The notes: generated by a model not told the origin, from the sequence alone. Positions 1 through 8,276 are shown, counted from the stretch's first letter. The stretch is DNA of 44,082 nt from Candidatus Sabulitectum sp. (GCA_023139045.1 JAGLOJ010000031.1:1-44082); one strand, 5' to 3'. Program-made: numbers and translations.

Positions 1-34
1 TGCTTTTTATTTTTTCTACATACATAATGGCTAC

Positions 35-63
35 ATTATACAGTATTACTAATCCCATGTCAA
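35..63 (-). promoter_or_regulatory. Consensus sigma-70 promoter reading off the left edge
   Basis: On the minus strand there is a perfect -35 hexamer TTGACA (63 to 58), a 17-base spacer and a perfect -10 hexamer TATAAT (40 to 35). Transcription would start near position 28 and run leftward out of the window. It lies downstream of the GNAT gene (stop at 137), so it serves an unseen gene or RNA to the left. A match to both consensus hexamers at ideal spacing is rare and suggests high expression, for example a stable RNA. The target is unknown. Confidence 0.7.
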
Positions 64-136
64 GTTGTAATATTTTCTTATACTGGCTACGTCTATTTCA
101 GCACAAATCGACCTATCTGCTTGTCCGTCAGTCAGT

Positions 137-607
137 TTACTGAATTAGAGGGTTTGAGTCTAAGGGAACTTCCGTTGTAAAACCGGATTTCTCAAAGGAT
201 TTTACGGCATTGGAATTCTCTGTCCAGACATCAAGTTCAAGTCTGTTCATTCCCCATGAAACTGCCTCTTCCTCAGCCCCTTTCAGAAGGGCCTTGAAAA
301 TACCCATCCTTCTGTGATCTGGATGTATACAAACCTGATCGATGTATGCGCACCTGGTTTCCCTTTTGAATGGATGCTCCGGTTTAATGAGTTTCCTCAC
401 CGTCATGTATCCCACAGAAACATCATTTTCCAGGGCAACAAAAACACAGTAGTCATCACTGACCAGGACATCTGAGAACCATTCTTCAATAAGGTGCGTA
501 TCACCAGTCTTGAAAACTTCAGGGAATAACTTGACATGAATATCTTGAACCTGAGAGTTAAGCATGACAAGATCAGGAATGTCACAAAATTTTGCCTTCC
601 TGATCAT
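137..607 (-). CDS. GNAT family N-acetyltransferase
   Basis: A 156-residue protein covering one complete GNAT domain, predicted to transfer an acetyl group from acetyl-CoA to an amine on an unknown substrate. The acetyl-CoA pyrophosphate loop is seen as HPDHRRMGIF at residues 95-104, a variant of R/Q-x-x-G-x-G/A. It follows a beta strand (AYIDQVCI) and precedes the usual C-terminal N-AVKSFEKSGF segment. The start codon lies six bases after the DUF4438 stop, and the ribosome site GGGAGAAG sits inside the last codons of that gene, so the two are almost certainly co-transcribed. Family is sure; substrate cannot be named. Confidence 0.85.
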   Translation of the reverse strand: MIRKAKFCDIPDLVMLNSQVQDIHVKLFPEVFKTGDTHLIEEWFSDVLVSDDYCVFVALENDVSVGYMTVRKLIKPEHPFKRETRCAYIDQVCIHPDHRRMGIFKALLKGAEEEAVSWGMNRLELDVWTENSNAVKSFEKSGFTTEVPLDSNPLIQ

Positions 608-610
608 ACT

Positions 611-1504
611 TTACTTCTTCTCCCTGCAGGTACCAATCTTCAACACATCAGCAATGTTGGCACATGGATCAATCACCGGCTCGATCTCACCATTACCGCA
701 GGAGAGTAGAGTTGTAACACCGGGACCGTGACCTGAGTTCCTGCAATCACTATGTATCACAATACCTATGGTTACAGCACCTCTGCGGTGAGCTCTTCCA
801 AAACGGTTATCCTGATCCATCAGGGCAACAAAGTCTCCGAAGCGCATCTTATCCATTCCGTTTGATTTAACCGTTTCCCAGTCACTGGTCATTATGTCGT
901 AGTCGCCACTGGAAGTATTCGTGTTTCCTATGCCGGAACCCATACACTCTGAAGGTATCTTTGCCGCCACTGGAATTATCAACTTGCCGGTACTCTTGTG
1001 CAGCGTGATCCCCATTTTTTTCAAAAGAGACGGATCCAGGTTCACGATTCTTATCTCCGGCTTGCTGAGTATTTCAAGCCCCATTCCAACCGCTTTGATC
1101 TGAATGGTGTCATCGTATGAGAGTTTTTCTTTTGTTTTGCTGTCGAATTCAATTATCACATGCTCACTGCCACCGTGGTGTCCAAGTACAATACCTCTCG
1201 CTCCCTTTGCTTTTCCACTGGTAACCACGGCAGTGTTCCCGGAACAGGCAAGTAGCTGAAGGGCCTGGTTGGGGGTTTCTCTTCTTTTTTCACCCCACTT
1301 GCAGCTTACTCCAGGTTCAATGTGATCTCCTGCCCAGCCGTAAACAGAATCACCTACCTCAATATTGAGGGTTATTCCACCTATTCCCGGCAGCTGAAAA
1401 GGTTTGCCAAGGTGATCCACATTCAGCCTGTTTCCGGCAAAGGGATGACCAGGCTTGCATTCAAGGGTGAACTGCACCAATTTCTTCTCGTTTGTTTTAA
1501 GCAC
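611..1504 (-). CDS. DUF4438 domain-containing protein
   Basis: A 297-residue protein recognised as DUF4438 from its overall pattern: a start resembling LKTNEKKLVQFTLE, the motif GHPFAG, a TSGKAKGARG loop (classic KOW-like beta turn) and RAHRRGAVTIGIVIHSD near the C-terminus. No biochemical role is established for the family. I chose the GTG at 1504 and not the upstream ATG at 1669: it is preceded by AGGA at proper spacing and overlaps the methyltransferase stop (GTGCTTAA), whereas the extra 55 upstream codons look like out-of-frame methyltransferase sequence. It is the middle gene of a coupled trio methyltransferase > DUF4438 > GNAT, which hints at a small-molecule or protein modification pathway, but this is inference. 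Confidence 0.8.
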   Translation of the reverse strand: MLKTNEKKLVQFTLECKPGHPFAGNRLNVDHLGKPFQLPGIGGITLNIEVGDSVYGWAGDHIEPGVSCKWGEKRRETPNQALQLLACSGNTAVVTSGKAKGARGIVLGHHGGSEHVIIEFDSKTKEKLSYDDTIQIKAVGMGLEILSKPEIRIVNLDPSLLKKMGITLHKSTGKLIIPVAAKIPSECMGSGIGNTNTSSGDYDIMTSDWETVKSNGMDKMRFGDFVALMDQDNRFGRAHRRGAVTIGIVIHSDCRNSGHGPGVTTLLSCGNGEIEPVIDPCANIADVLKIGTCREKK

Positions 1505-2219
1505 CTGAAGGTTCCTTTCTGCATATGTAAAGACCTCTGCCGGTGATCCCCTCCGGATCAAAGTCAACGGCAAGTTCCGCTCGTTCAAATGCCGATGACA
1601 TCTCCACGGCAGTGAACAGACCAAGCTCATGTTTTTCAAATTCGTGACTTGTTTCAACAGGAGTACCAATCAGGTAGTGAAGATCAAGAACAGATACTCT
1701 GCCGGCAACTGCGCTGGTGTTCATTCGAACGATTTTCAGGTCGGGTTCATCAACAATGCTGGTGTGGACTGTGCCCGGTCTCCAGGCATCAGGAGTGAAC
1801 CATGGCTCAACTATAAGAAGACCACCCGGCAGAAGGTGATCTGCCATGCATTTTGCTGCTGATTCCAACCCTGAAATCGTTTTTACATACCCGATAGCAC
1901 TGAAAAGACATGTAATTACTGAATACTTCCTGTGGAGATCAAAGCAGGTCATATCACCTTTATGGAACCTTACTCCCGGATTCCTCTTCCCGGCTGTATC
2001 GAGAAGCTGCGGAGAAAGGTCCAAACCTTCTGCCTCAAAATAATGATCTCTGAAATGCTTAATGTGTACCCCTGTTCCGCAGGCAACATCCAATAAAGAA
2101 ATCTCTCCGTCACCCTGGCATTTCCTGATTATTTTAGCAATAAACTCTACTTCACGGGAATAGTCTTTGAAGTGGTAGAGGTGATCATAGTACTTGGCAG
2201 CATGTGAATATGAATCCAT
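1497..2219 (-). CDS. Class I SAM-dependent methyltransferase
   Basis: A 240-residue soluble methyltransferase. The SAM-binding motif I is LLDVACGTG at residues 42-50, followed by the acidic strand-2 end (AEGLDLS) and motif II/III segments ending in PGGLLIVEPWF. The N-terminus MDSYSHAAKYYDHLYHFKDY is typical of the Methyltransf_25/DesVI-like group acting on small molecules such as amino sugars. A strong ribosome site (AAGGAG) precedes the ATG. Its last codons overlap the DUF4438 GTG start by 8 bases, so it heads a coupled operon. The acceptor cannot be deduced. Confidence 0.88.
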   Translation of the reverse strand: MDSYSHAAKYYDHLYHFKDYSREVEFIAKIIRKCQGDGEISLLDVACGTGVHIKHFRDHYFEAEGLDLSPQLLDTAGKRNPGVRFHKGDMTCFDLHRKYSVITCLFSAIGYVKTISGLESAAKCMADHLLPGGLLIVEPWFTPDAWRPGTVHTSIVDEPDLKIVRMNTSAVAGRVSVLDLHYLIGTPVETSHEFEKHELGLFTAVEMSSAFERAELAVDFDPEGITGRGLYICRKEPSGA

Positions 2220-2262
2220 ATCCCTCTCCTTTTCACATCCTATATCTGAATCATTTTAACTC

Positions 2263-2361
2263 TTAACCCGGAAGCTCGAAGAGTACATCGTCGGTATTCA
2301 TCCTCTGGCCACCTGCTGCTTCATACAGCTTCATCGCAGGCACATTGGACTGATTTGTTGA
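2263..2361 (-). pseudogene. C-terminal remnant of a GNAT acetyltransferase
   Basis: In the stretch 2220-2529, otherwise without a gene, the minus strand reads about 32 codons that look like the C-terminal beta strands of a GNAT protein: NVPAMKLYEAAGGQRMNTDD then VLFELPG and a stop at 2263-2265. The N-x-x-A-M-x-L-Y-x-x-x-G-G pattern is the conserved end of GNAT domains of the aminoglycoside 3-N-acetyltransferase type. No acetyl-CoA loop is found upstream in any minus frame, so only the tail survives. The rest of the stretch shows no convincing promoter or RNA. Confidence 0.55.
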
Positions 2362-2529
2362 TGAGGGTATCTGTGCTTGCCTGTGTAATAAATACCGGAA
2401 CAAAACAGGAATACACGAATTTCACAAATACACCCCGTTTTTTTGAAGAGAAAAGCTTCTGTTGAATATATTGGATTTCACTTGTCATCGACAGGAATCG
2501 TTGTTAGTTTTTGGGCAAGGAGGTGTTTT

Positions 2530-3036
2530 ATGGTTACAAGTACCGACTGGATACAGGCTCTGGCTCTTATCCCCCACCCTGAAGGTGGGTTCTACAAAGA
2601 ATTCCACCGATCGAAGCATGTTTTGGAAAAGAAATCTCTTCCCGCAGGTTTCACTGGAAAGCGGGAACTTGCATCTGTCATCCACTACATGCTCACAAGT
2701 GACAGTTATTCAGCATTTCATCGCCTGCTTTCAGATGAAATCTGGCACTTTCATGATGGTTCACCGTTCCTGATACACCTGATAAACCCCGATGGTGTTT
2801 ACAGTGTAGTTCGGTTAGGTCTTAATGTGAATATAGGACAGGTACCATGCTTTGTTATCCCTGCAGGATATTACTTCGGAGCGGAAGTAGCTGAAGAAAA
2901 TTCCTTTGCCCTTGCTTCGTGTACCGTGATACCGGCCTTCAATTTTGACGATTTCGAGATGCCCACCAGTGATGAACTTATAAGTATATTCCCGCACTTG
3001 GTAAACGAGATTATGCACCTTAGTAGAAAAGGCTGA
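2530..3036 (+). CDS. Cupin family protein (DUF985, Cupin_5)
   Basis: A 168-residue protein with the hallmarks of DUF985/Cupin_5: the opening IPHPEGGFYKE, then SVIHYML, the metal-site-like EIWHFHDG, and LGLNVNIGQVPCFVIPAG. Cupins are small beta-barrels; members of this family are mostly uncharacterised, though some relatives are sugar-nucleotide or osmolyte related. An in-frame start lies upstream at 2443, but the ATG at 2530 has an almost perfect Shine-Dalgarno (AAGGAGGTG at 2517-2525) and matches the family N-terminus, so I chose it. It is first of four closely packed plus-strand genes. Confidence 0.85.
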   Translation: MVTSTDWIQALALIPHPEGGFYKEFHRSKHVLEKKSLPAGFTGKRELASVIHYMLTSDSYSAFHRLLSDEIWHFHDGSPFLIHLINPDGVYSVVRLGLNVNIGQVPCFVIPAGYYFGAEVAEENSFALASCTVIPAFNFDDFEMPTSDELISIFPHLVNEIMHLSRKG

Positions 3037-3042
3037 TGACTC

Positions 3043-3498
3043 ATGGCTGTGAAAGACCTGACTCTCCTCGATGACGACAACTGCTTTGCATGCGGCTCGG
3101 AGAATCCTATTGGTCTGAAATTGAAATTCAGACTTGATCCCGAGAATGGTACAGCCGTTTCCGAGACTGTGATAGCTGACCATTTCAACGGATGGAAGGG
3201 TGCAGTGCATGGTGGCATCATTACCACCCTGCTGGACGAAATCATGGTATATGCCTGCACCTCCTCCGGATGGTTCACCGTTACAGGAAACATCGAGGTC
3301 CGGTTTCACAAACCGGTTCCTACCGGAGAACTGCTTTCCATCACCGGCAGAATAGAGGAAAACAGAGGTAGATCAATCTGCACATCAGCTACTCTGGAAT
3401 TTAACGGCAAGGTTCTTGCCTCCGCGAAAGCTGTGCTTATTCCTGTGAAATACGATGAGAGCTCCATAGACATTATATCGGAAAGATTGATAAATTGA
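3043..3498 (+). CDS. PaaI-type hot-dog thioesterase
   Basis: A 151-residue single hot-dog domain of the 4HBT/PaaI type, expected to hydrolyse an acyl-CoA thioester. The signature GAVHGGIITTLLDE is at residues 53-66, with the HGG turn and the acidic residue at the helix end, followed by the beta strands NIEVRFHKPVP and ILVPVK-like tail. An N-terminal C-F-A-C-G-S motif (residues 14-19) is common in PaaI-like proteins annotated as thioesterases. Six bases separate it from the cupin stop. The natural acyl group is unknown; the neighbouring hydrolase and cupin do not reveal it. Confidence 0.85.
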   Translation: MAVKDLTLLDDDNCFACGSENPIGLKLKFRLDPENGTAVSETVIADHFNGWKGAVHGGIITTLLDEIMVYACTSSGWFTVTGNIEVRFHKPVPTGELLSITGRIEENRGRSICTSATLEFNGKVLASAKAVLIPVKYDESSIDIISERLIN

Positions 3499-4172
3499 AA
3501 AAGTCTTTTATCATTCCCGGACTGGGAGGCGCTGCTGATTGCTGGGCCCCTGTATTCACTGGAAGACTTTCCACCTGCTGCAAAGTTGAAAGCTCTCCAT
3601 TGCCTTCAAACGGCACAACCATTGTGGAGTTTGCACGGGAACTCATTCCTGACGAGCCTGTCGATATTCTTATAGGATTCTCAATTGGGGCTGCTGTGGC
3701 GCAGGAGATGATTACACACAGACCTGATATAGCATCCACTGTGGTACTCATGGCCCCCCCTGCGGGCAATGACTTTCCGCAACCACCTGAGGATGCCCAG
3801 GACTTCAGCAACGGCCGGGGAAAGTGGTCTGCATCGATGCTGGAGATGATGTTCACGCCTGAGTGGCTCGCATCTCATCCTGACATCAGTGAATTCTTTC
3901 CCCGGGTGAAGAGACAGGTTCCCGGTGAACGACTTATAAGACAGAGTAATGCTATTTCTGACTGGGAGGGATGTCGGGATGCGCTGAAAAAAGTATCTCT
4001 TCCTGTTCTTATTCTTGCTGGTAGATATGACATAATTACACCCCTGATCCATGCCCAAACACTAAATAAAACCCTTCCAAACGCCTCTTTGACGGTGTTT
4101 GATACCGGCCATGGTTTTCCCTGGCAGTGTCCTTTGGAAACCGCCGACAAAATTCTGGAGTTTCATCGATGA
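3495..4172 (+). CDS. Alpha/beta-hydrolase fold protein
   Basis: A 225-residue serine hydrolase. The N-terminal strand IIPGLGG carries the oxyanion-type HG-like loop, the nucleophile is Ser63 in the elbow GFSIG, the acid is Asp179 in GRYDIITP and the base is His206 in DTGHGFPWQ, so the triad is complete. It begins with TTG at 3495, overlapping the thioesterase TGA by two bases. No better start with a clear ribosome site is evident, so translation is probably coupled to the gene before. It overlaps the next gene by ATGA. Esterase, lipase or thioesterase activity are all possible. Confidence 0.82.
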   Translation: MKKSFIIPGLGGAADCWAPVFTGRLSTCCKVESSPLPSNGTTIVEFARELIPDEPVDILIGFSIGAAVAQEMITHRPDIASTVVLMAPPAGNDFPQPPEDAQDFSNGRGKWSASMLEMMFTPEWLASHPDISEFFPRVKRQVPGERLIRQSNAISDWEGCRDALKKVSLPVLILAGRYDIITPLIHAQTLNKTLPNASLTVFDTGHGFPWQCPLETADKILEFHR

Positions 4173-5284
4173 AGATACTTGGACAAATATCCCAGGGACT
4201 TGAAGAACTGGGGTCTCTCGAGCTGAAAAAACTCGGAGTAAAAAAGACTGACCCAACCTACAGAGGTGTTTTCTTTGAAGCGGATGCCGCAATGGTCATG
4301 AAAGTGAACTACGAATCCCGTCTGTTTGACAGGTTTCTGCTTCCTCTGGTTGGCTTCGGATGTCACTCTTCCGATTACCTGTACCAGAAAGCTCTGAAAT
4401 ACCCCTGGGAAAACATTTTCGGTGTTAATCATACATTTGCCATTAGCGGTGCTGCATCCGGCTCCAATATCAGCCACTCAAAATGGGCGACTCTCAGGCT
4501 CAAAGACGCCATCGTAGATCACTTTCGAGAGATCAGTGGAAAAAGACCGTCCGTTGACAGGTATGAAGCGGATGTGAACCTCGATCTCCGTATCAGGGGT
4601 AACAATGCCGAGATACGTCTTGATCTTTCCGGAGGGTCTCTGCACCGCAGAGGTTACAGAATGGAATCTGTTAAAGCCCCCATGCGGGAGACCATCGCCG
4701 CTGCTGCACTGGAAATGTCCGGCTGGAACGGTGAGAAACCGCTGGTTGATCCCATGTGTGGATCGGGAACCCTGCTCTGTGAAGCTCTTATGAAATACTG
4801 CAGAATACCGGCCGGGTTCTACAGAGAAAAATGGGGCTTCTTCCATATGGATGAATTCAGCAAGCTTATCTGGAAGAATGTAATGGCAGGGGCAGACGAC
4901 AAAATCATTGCTCTTCCTGAAGGACTTTTATCGGGGTCTGACATTACATCCCGAGCTGTAAATGCCACCAGAATCAATCTTGGCTGCTTCAGAGACGGCA
5001 GGAATGTTCAGATAACCAGACGAGACTGGCACACCCATCCCGGATACAATTCCTGCACGATCCTCACCAACCCGCCACACGGCATTAGACTGGCAGAGGG
5101 AGTTGCAGAAGAACTCATCAGGGATTTCGGAGACTTCATGAAGAAGAAATGCTCAGGCTCTGAAGCATACATCTACCTGGGAGACAGAAAACTTCTCAAA
5201 CACGTAGGCCTCAGAACATCCTGGAGAAAACAATTATTCTCCGGTGGTCTCGATGGAAGACTTGCCAAGTTCGAACTCTACTGA
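4169..5284 (+). CDS. THUMP-type class I RNA methyltransferase (RlmK/RlmL-like)
   Basis: A 371-residue protein resembling the N2-guanine 23S rRNA methyltransferase RlmL and related THUMP enzymes. An N-terminal THUMP/ferredoxin-like region (roughly 1-160) is followed by the linker GGSLHRRGYR-x-E-x-x-K-A-P-M-R-E-T characteristic of this family, SAM motif I VDPMCGSGT (193-201), and the catalytic motif IV TNPPHG (300-305), where NPP[YF]G is usual. It starts at the ATG overlapping the hydrolase stop (ATGA). Its 3-prime end overlaps the malic enzyme tail by 7 bases in convergent orientation. Whether the target is 23S rRNA or tRNA cannot be told. Confidence 0.85.
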   Translation: MKILGQISQGLEELGSLELKKLGVKKTDPTYRGVFFEADAAMVMKVNYESRLFDRFLLPLVGFGCHSSDYLYQKALKYPWENIFGVNHTFAISGAASGSNISHSKWATLRLKDAIVDHFREISGKRPSVDRYEADVNLDLRIRGNNAEIRLDLSGGSLHRRGYRMESVKAPMRETIAAAALEMSGWNGEKPLVDPMCGSGTLLCEALMKYCRIPAGFYREKWGFFHMDEFSKLIWKNVMAGADDKIIALPEGLLSGSDITSRAVNATRINLGCFRDGRNVQITRRDWHTHPGYNSCTILTNPPHGIRLAEGVAEELIRDFGDFMKKKCSGSEAYIYLGDRKLLKHVGLRTSWRKQLFSGGLDGRLAKFELY

Positions 5285-6699
5285 TACCGGGAAATAATTT
5301 CCTCCATCAATTCTTTCACTCTCGTTCCGGGGTACTTTTTAACGGCCCCGGAAGCTGTAACGGCAGCCCACGCTTTCCTTGCATTCTCCATGTCTGCTGA
5401 AGCTGCTTTAAAAACCTCCTCCTCCGATGGATAAAACCTTGCCACTCCCTCTGCCTGTGCTGCTGAAGCAACTTTTGCAGCCACATGAGGAAAAAGACCG
5501 GTATCCGTCATTGAAGGAAGTATCCTGCCCGGTCCAATGATTCCCTGTACAGCATAGTCGGCAATGGCTCTTGCTGCGGCAACTGCCATTCTGTCGGTGA
5601 TGGCGGAGGCACCTGTGAGCAGAACACCTTTCAGAATTCCCGGAAAACCAAGAGAGTTATTGACCTGATTGGGATAATCGCCACGGCCTGTGGCCACAAT
5701 AGCGGCTCCGGCATTCATTGCGTCGGACGGAAATATTTCCGGTATGGGGTTTGCACAGGCGAAAACAATAGCATCATCGGCCATTTTCTTTATCCACATG
5801 GGGTGAACCACATCAGGTCCAGATTTTGAGGCGGCAATGAAAACATCTGCATCTTTTACTGCTTCACGAACATCAGAGAAACCCCCTGAATTTGTGATTC
5901 GGCAGAGCTCTTTGTGCCACTCCCATCCCTCACCGTTAAAATCAGTCCGCTCCGGCCCCAAAGCACCATTTTCATCAAACATGGTGATTCGACCGGGGTC
6001 AGCACCGGCAGCAATCATCAACCTTGCTGCAGTTGAATTGGCTGCACCTGCACCAAAAAATACAATTGAGACATTGTTGATCTTTTTGTTCACTACTTTG
6101 AGCGAGTTCAGCAACCCTGCAAGCACCACACAACCAGTGCCTTGAGCATCATCATGCCATACCGGAATTGAACAACTCTCCTGCAATTTTTTCAGTGCGA
6201 TATAACATCCGGGCTGTGCAATATCTTCAAGGTTTATTGCTCCGAAAGAAGGTGCGATTGCATTGACCGTATCCACAAGCCTGTCTATATCCTTGTTTAT
6301 ATCAAGGCAGATTGGAACTGCATCAAGTCCTCCAAGAAGCTTCATCAACAGGGCTTTACCCTCCATGACACCCATACCGCCGGGAGGAGTACAGTCGCCA
6401 TCCCCAAGAACACGCGTGGAATCACTTACAACAGCCACTGTTCTTCCGCGGGATGTAAGAGAAAATGAGCTTCGATTATCATCCCTGATGGTTCTGGAAA
6501 CAGAAGAGACTCCCGGGGTATACCATACTTCAAGCCAGCCATTATCTACTTCGTCCACAAGGGGAATTGTCATCATTTTCCCGCCGTGAAATTCATGTGC
6601 ATCGAGGGAAAGTTTGAACAGGAACTCGGTGGTTGCTTTCTCTCCCTGTTCCTCTGTCAGTCTGCTTCTTATTTCGAAAAGAGCTTCGTTCGGTGTCAT
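5278..6699 (-). CDS. Malic enzyme (oxaloacetate-decarboxylating malate dehydrogenase)
   Basis: A 473-residue malic enzyme: malate + NAD(P)+ to pyruvate + CO2 + NAD(P)H. Catalytic Tyr60 lies in WYTPGVS, Lys115 in VMEGKALLMK, the metal ligands in NLEDI (157-161) and WHDDAQGTG (181-189), and the dinucleotide loop is GAGAAN (216-221). Two motifs are off the common bacterial form: HDDQHGTA is HDDAQGTG, and the segment before MEGKA is VLGDGDCTPPGGMGV. This looks like a separate clade and not a broken gene. The start is the second of two ATGs, because AAGGAG abuts the first and is six bases from the second. It follows both fumarase subunits by 42 bases, giving a fumarate-malate-pyruvate cassette. 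Confidence 0.9.
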   Translation of the reverse strand: MTPNEALFEIRSRLTEEQGEKATTEFLFKLSLDAHEFHGGKMMTIPLVDEVDNGWLEVWYTPGVSSVSRTIRDDNRSSFSLTSRGRTVAVVSDSTRVLGDGDCTPPGGMGVMEGKALLMKLLGGLDAVPICLDINKDIDRLVDTVNAIAPSFGAINLEDIAQPGCYIALKKLQESCSIPVWHDDAQGTGCVVLAGLLNSLKVVNKKINNVSIVFFGAGAANSTAARLMIAAGADPGRITMFDENGALGPERTDFNGEGWEWHKELCRITNSGGFSDVREAVKDADVFIAASKSGPDVVHPMWIKKMADDAIVFACANPIPEIFPSDAMNAGAAIVATGRGDYPNQVNNSLGFPGILKGVLLTGASAITDRMAVAAARAIADYAVQGIIGPGRILPSMTDTGLFPHVAAKVASAAQAEGVARFYPSEEEVFKAASADMENARKAWAAVTASGAVKKYPGTRVKELMEEIISRYQ

Positions 6700-6741
6700 T
6701 ATCATCTCCTTGAGTAGACTGTCTGAAAATACAGCATCTAC

Positions 6742-7275
6742 TCAACGCTCATTGTCAGAGAGTTTCCTGGTATATATGCTGCCATTATGGAGATCCCAGG
6801 CCACAAAGACGGGTAAATTATCCAGTTCCAGAATAGAAACCGCCTCCGGGCCCAGATGTTCCCAGGCTACTATTTTTCTTGATTTTATCTTTGTCGATGC
6901 GAGAGCTCCAGCACCGCCTGTTGCAGCCAGGTAAACCGCGCCATGTTTGTGAAAGAGCTTTCTCGTCTTTTCACTCATTTCGCCTTTTCCAATAACTACT
7001 TTCATTCCGAGCCTTAACATATCAGGAATAAAAGGTTCCATTCTTGCCGAAGTGGTGGGACCACACGAACCTATCACATGGCCGGGCGGGGCAGGCGAGG
7101 GGCCCGTGTAGAAAATGGGAATGTTTGCAATATCAAAAGGCACTGAACCTGTATTCAGCATAAGATTGTGAGCTGCATCCCTCGCTGTAGCTACCAGCCC
7201 TGAAAGCAGTATCTGCTCTCCGGCTTTCAGAGACTTCAGAACCTCCCCGGATACCGGCAGTGTTACAACACGCAT
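6742..7275 (-). CDS. fumB: Class I fumarate hydratase, beta subunit (C-terminal domain)
   Basis: A 177-residue protein equal to the C-terminal swivelling domain of iron-sulfur class I fumarase. It opens with MRVVTLPVSGEVLKSLKAG, has LSGLVATARDAAH, and the signature GSCGPTTSARM, followed by GKGEMS and the Ala/Gly-rich AATGGAGAL. In two-subunit enzymes this chain closes over the 4Fe-4S cluster held by the alpha subunit and helps bind fumarate/malate. The chosen ATG (7275) overlaps the alpha gene by 13 bases. Tartrate dehydratase beta is the nearest alternative, but the neighbouring malic enzyme favours fumarase. Confidence 0.88.
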   Translation of the reverse strand: MRVVTLPVSGEVLKSLKAGEQILLSGLVATARDAAHNLMLNTGSVPFDIANIPIFYTGPSPAPPGHVIGSCGPTTSARMEPFIPDMLRLGMKVVIGKGEMSEKTRKLFHKHGAVYLAATGGAGALASTKIKSRKIVAWEHLGPEAVSILELDNLPVFVAWDLHNGSIYTRKLSDNER

Positions 7276-8120
7276 GATGCTGTTCTGTGGGCATGACACT
7301 CTATGCAGACAGTAACAGGAAGTGAAGCCATGTGACATGCCGACTGCAGTATTCTTGTTTCCATTACAGTTGTTTTCCCGCCAAAACCCTGGGGTCCTAT
7401 ACCTGTAGCGTTGAGTTTCTCTGTTATCTGCTTTTCAAGCTCCCGGAGTTCGGGTACGGTGTTTTCAATTCCAAGATCCCGAAGCAGAGCCTTCTTCGCC
7501 AGGATACCGCTGGTTTCCAGATTTCCCCCGATACCGATTCCTACAATAACCGGCGGACAGGCCTTGGAGGCCCCGGCGCGAACACAGCTCTCCGCCAGAT
7601 TGATTATTCCCAATGAACCGGCCAGAGGTGGAAGCATTACAGAACTGGATACATTTTCGCTGCCTGCCCCCTTGGCAAGAACCGAGATTTTTATTTCGGA
7701 ACCGGACACATGCTCCAGGTGAATGACAGCGGGAGTGTTGTTCATGGTATTTATTCTGTCACCAAGAGGTGGAAACACCTGAGAAGGACGCAGATATGAC
7801 CCGGAACAGGCTCGACTGATACCCTTATTTACCGCTTCAGCAAGAGAGCAGTCGGGAATACAGACCAGATTTCCCAATTCAACAAACACAACAGCGGTTC
7901 CCGTATCCTGACAGATAGGCAATCCTGTTTCTGCTGCAATCTTCAGGTTGTCAATCTCTATTTCCAGTGCTTCCCTGCCGGGGCCGGGGTTTTCCCCTGC
8001 AAGTATCCCGGTCAGCTTTTCTTCAACACTGTGATGAGGGCCAATACACGCCCCTGCGTAAAGAGAGGCCACCGCTCTGGAGATTTCCTCTCCGCTGATC
8101 AGTCTGATGCTTTCTTTCAT
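7263..8120 (-). CDS. fumA: Class I fumarate hydratase, alpha subunit (N-terminal domain)
   Basis: A 285-residue subunit carrying the catalytic 4Fe-4S cluster. The three expected cysteines are visible in PICQDTGT, KACPPVIVGIGIGG and IECHAHR, and the middle segment has RINTMNNTPAVIH. The pair catalyses reversible hydration of fumarate to malate. The ATG at 8120 has only a weak ribosome site. The 156 bases upstream, before the histidine kinase stop, hold a TTGACA but no -10 at a normal distance, so transcription may come partly from the kinase operon. Separately encoded alpha and beta chains are typical of anaerobes and archaea. Confidence 0.9.
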   Translation of the reverse strand: MKESIRLISGEEISRAVASLYAGACIGPHHSVEEKLTGILAGENPGPGREALEIEIDNLKIAAETGLPICQDTGTAVVFVELGNLVCIPDCSLAEAVNKGISRACSGSYLRPSQVFPPLGDRINTMNNTPAVIHLEHVSGSEIKISVLAKGAGSENVSSSVMLPPLAGSLGIINLAESCVRAGASKACPPVIVGIGIGGNLETSGILAKKALLRDLGIENTVPELRELEKQITEKLNATGIGPQGFGGKTTVMETRILQSACHMASLPVTVCIECHAHRTASCVL

Positions 8121-8255
8121 GGGCGGTAATATGCTACTTTTTGCCCTTCCCGTTCCACAACACTGTCAAGTACTCGGAAAAACTGGCAAATTGCTGTTTT
8201 CTCAAGGGAGAGATAAGACCTGTTCCCTGTCCCGCTTGTTCCGTTCGATAATGAT

Positions 8256-8275
8256 TCCGGGGTTTGCTGCCCGGA
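8256..8275 (-). terminator. Weak hairpin just after the histidine kinase stop
   Basis: A 6-bp stem (TCCGGG at 8256-8261 with CCCGGA at 8270-8275) with an 8-base loop lies directly downstream of the kinase stop codon. No T-run follows on the minus strand, so it is at best a partial terminator or 3-prime stabilising structure ahead of the fumarase genes. Confidence 0.25.
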
Positions 8276-8276
8276 T

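Noticed and set aside
3473..4292. Several minus-strand open frames opposite the hydrolase and RNA methyltransferase
   Set aside because: They are antisense shadows; the plus-strand frames carry complete catalytic motifs and stop/start overlaps.
8121..8276. TTGACA on the minus strand upstream of fumA as a promoter
   Set aside because: At 16-18 bases downstream the sequence is G-rich with no -10-like hexamer, so the -35 match alone is not enough.
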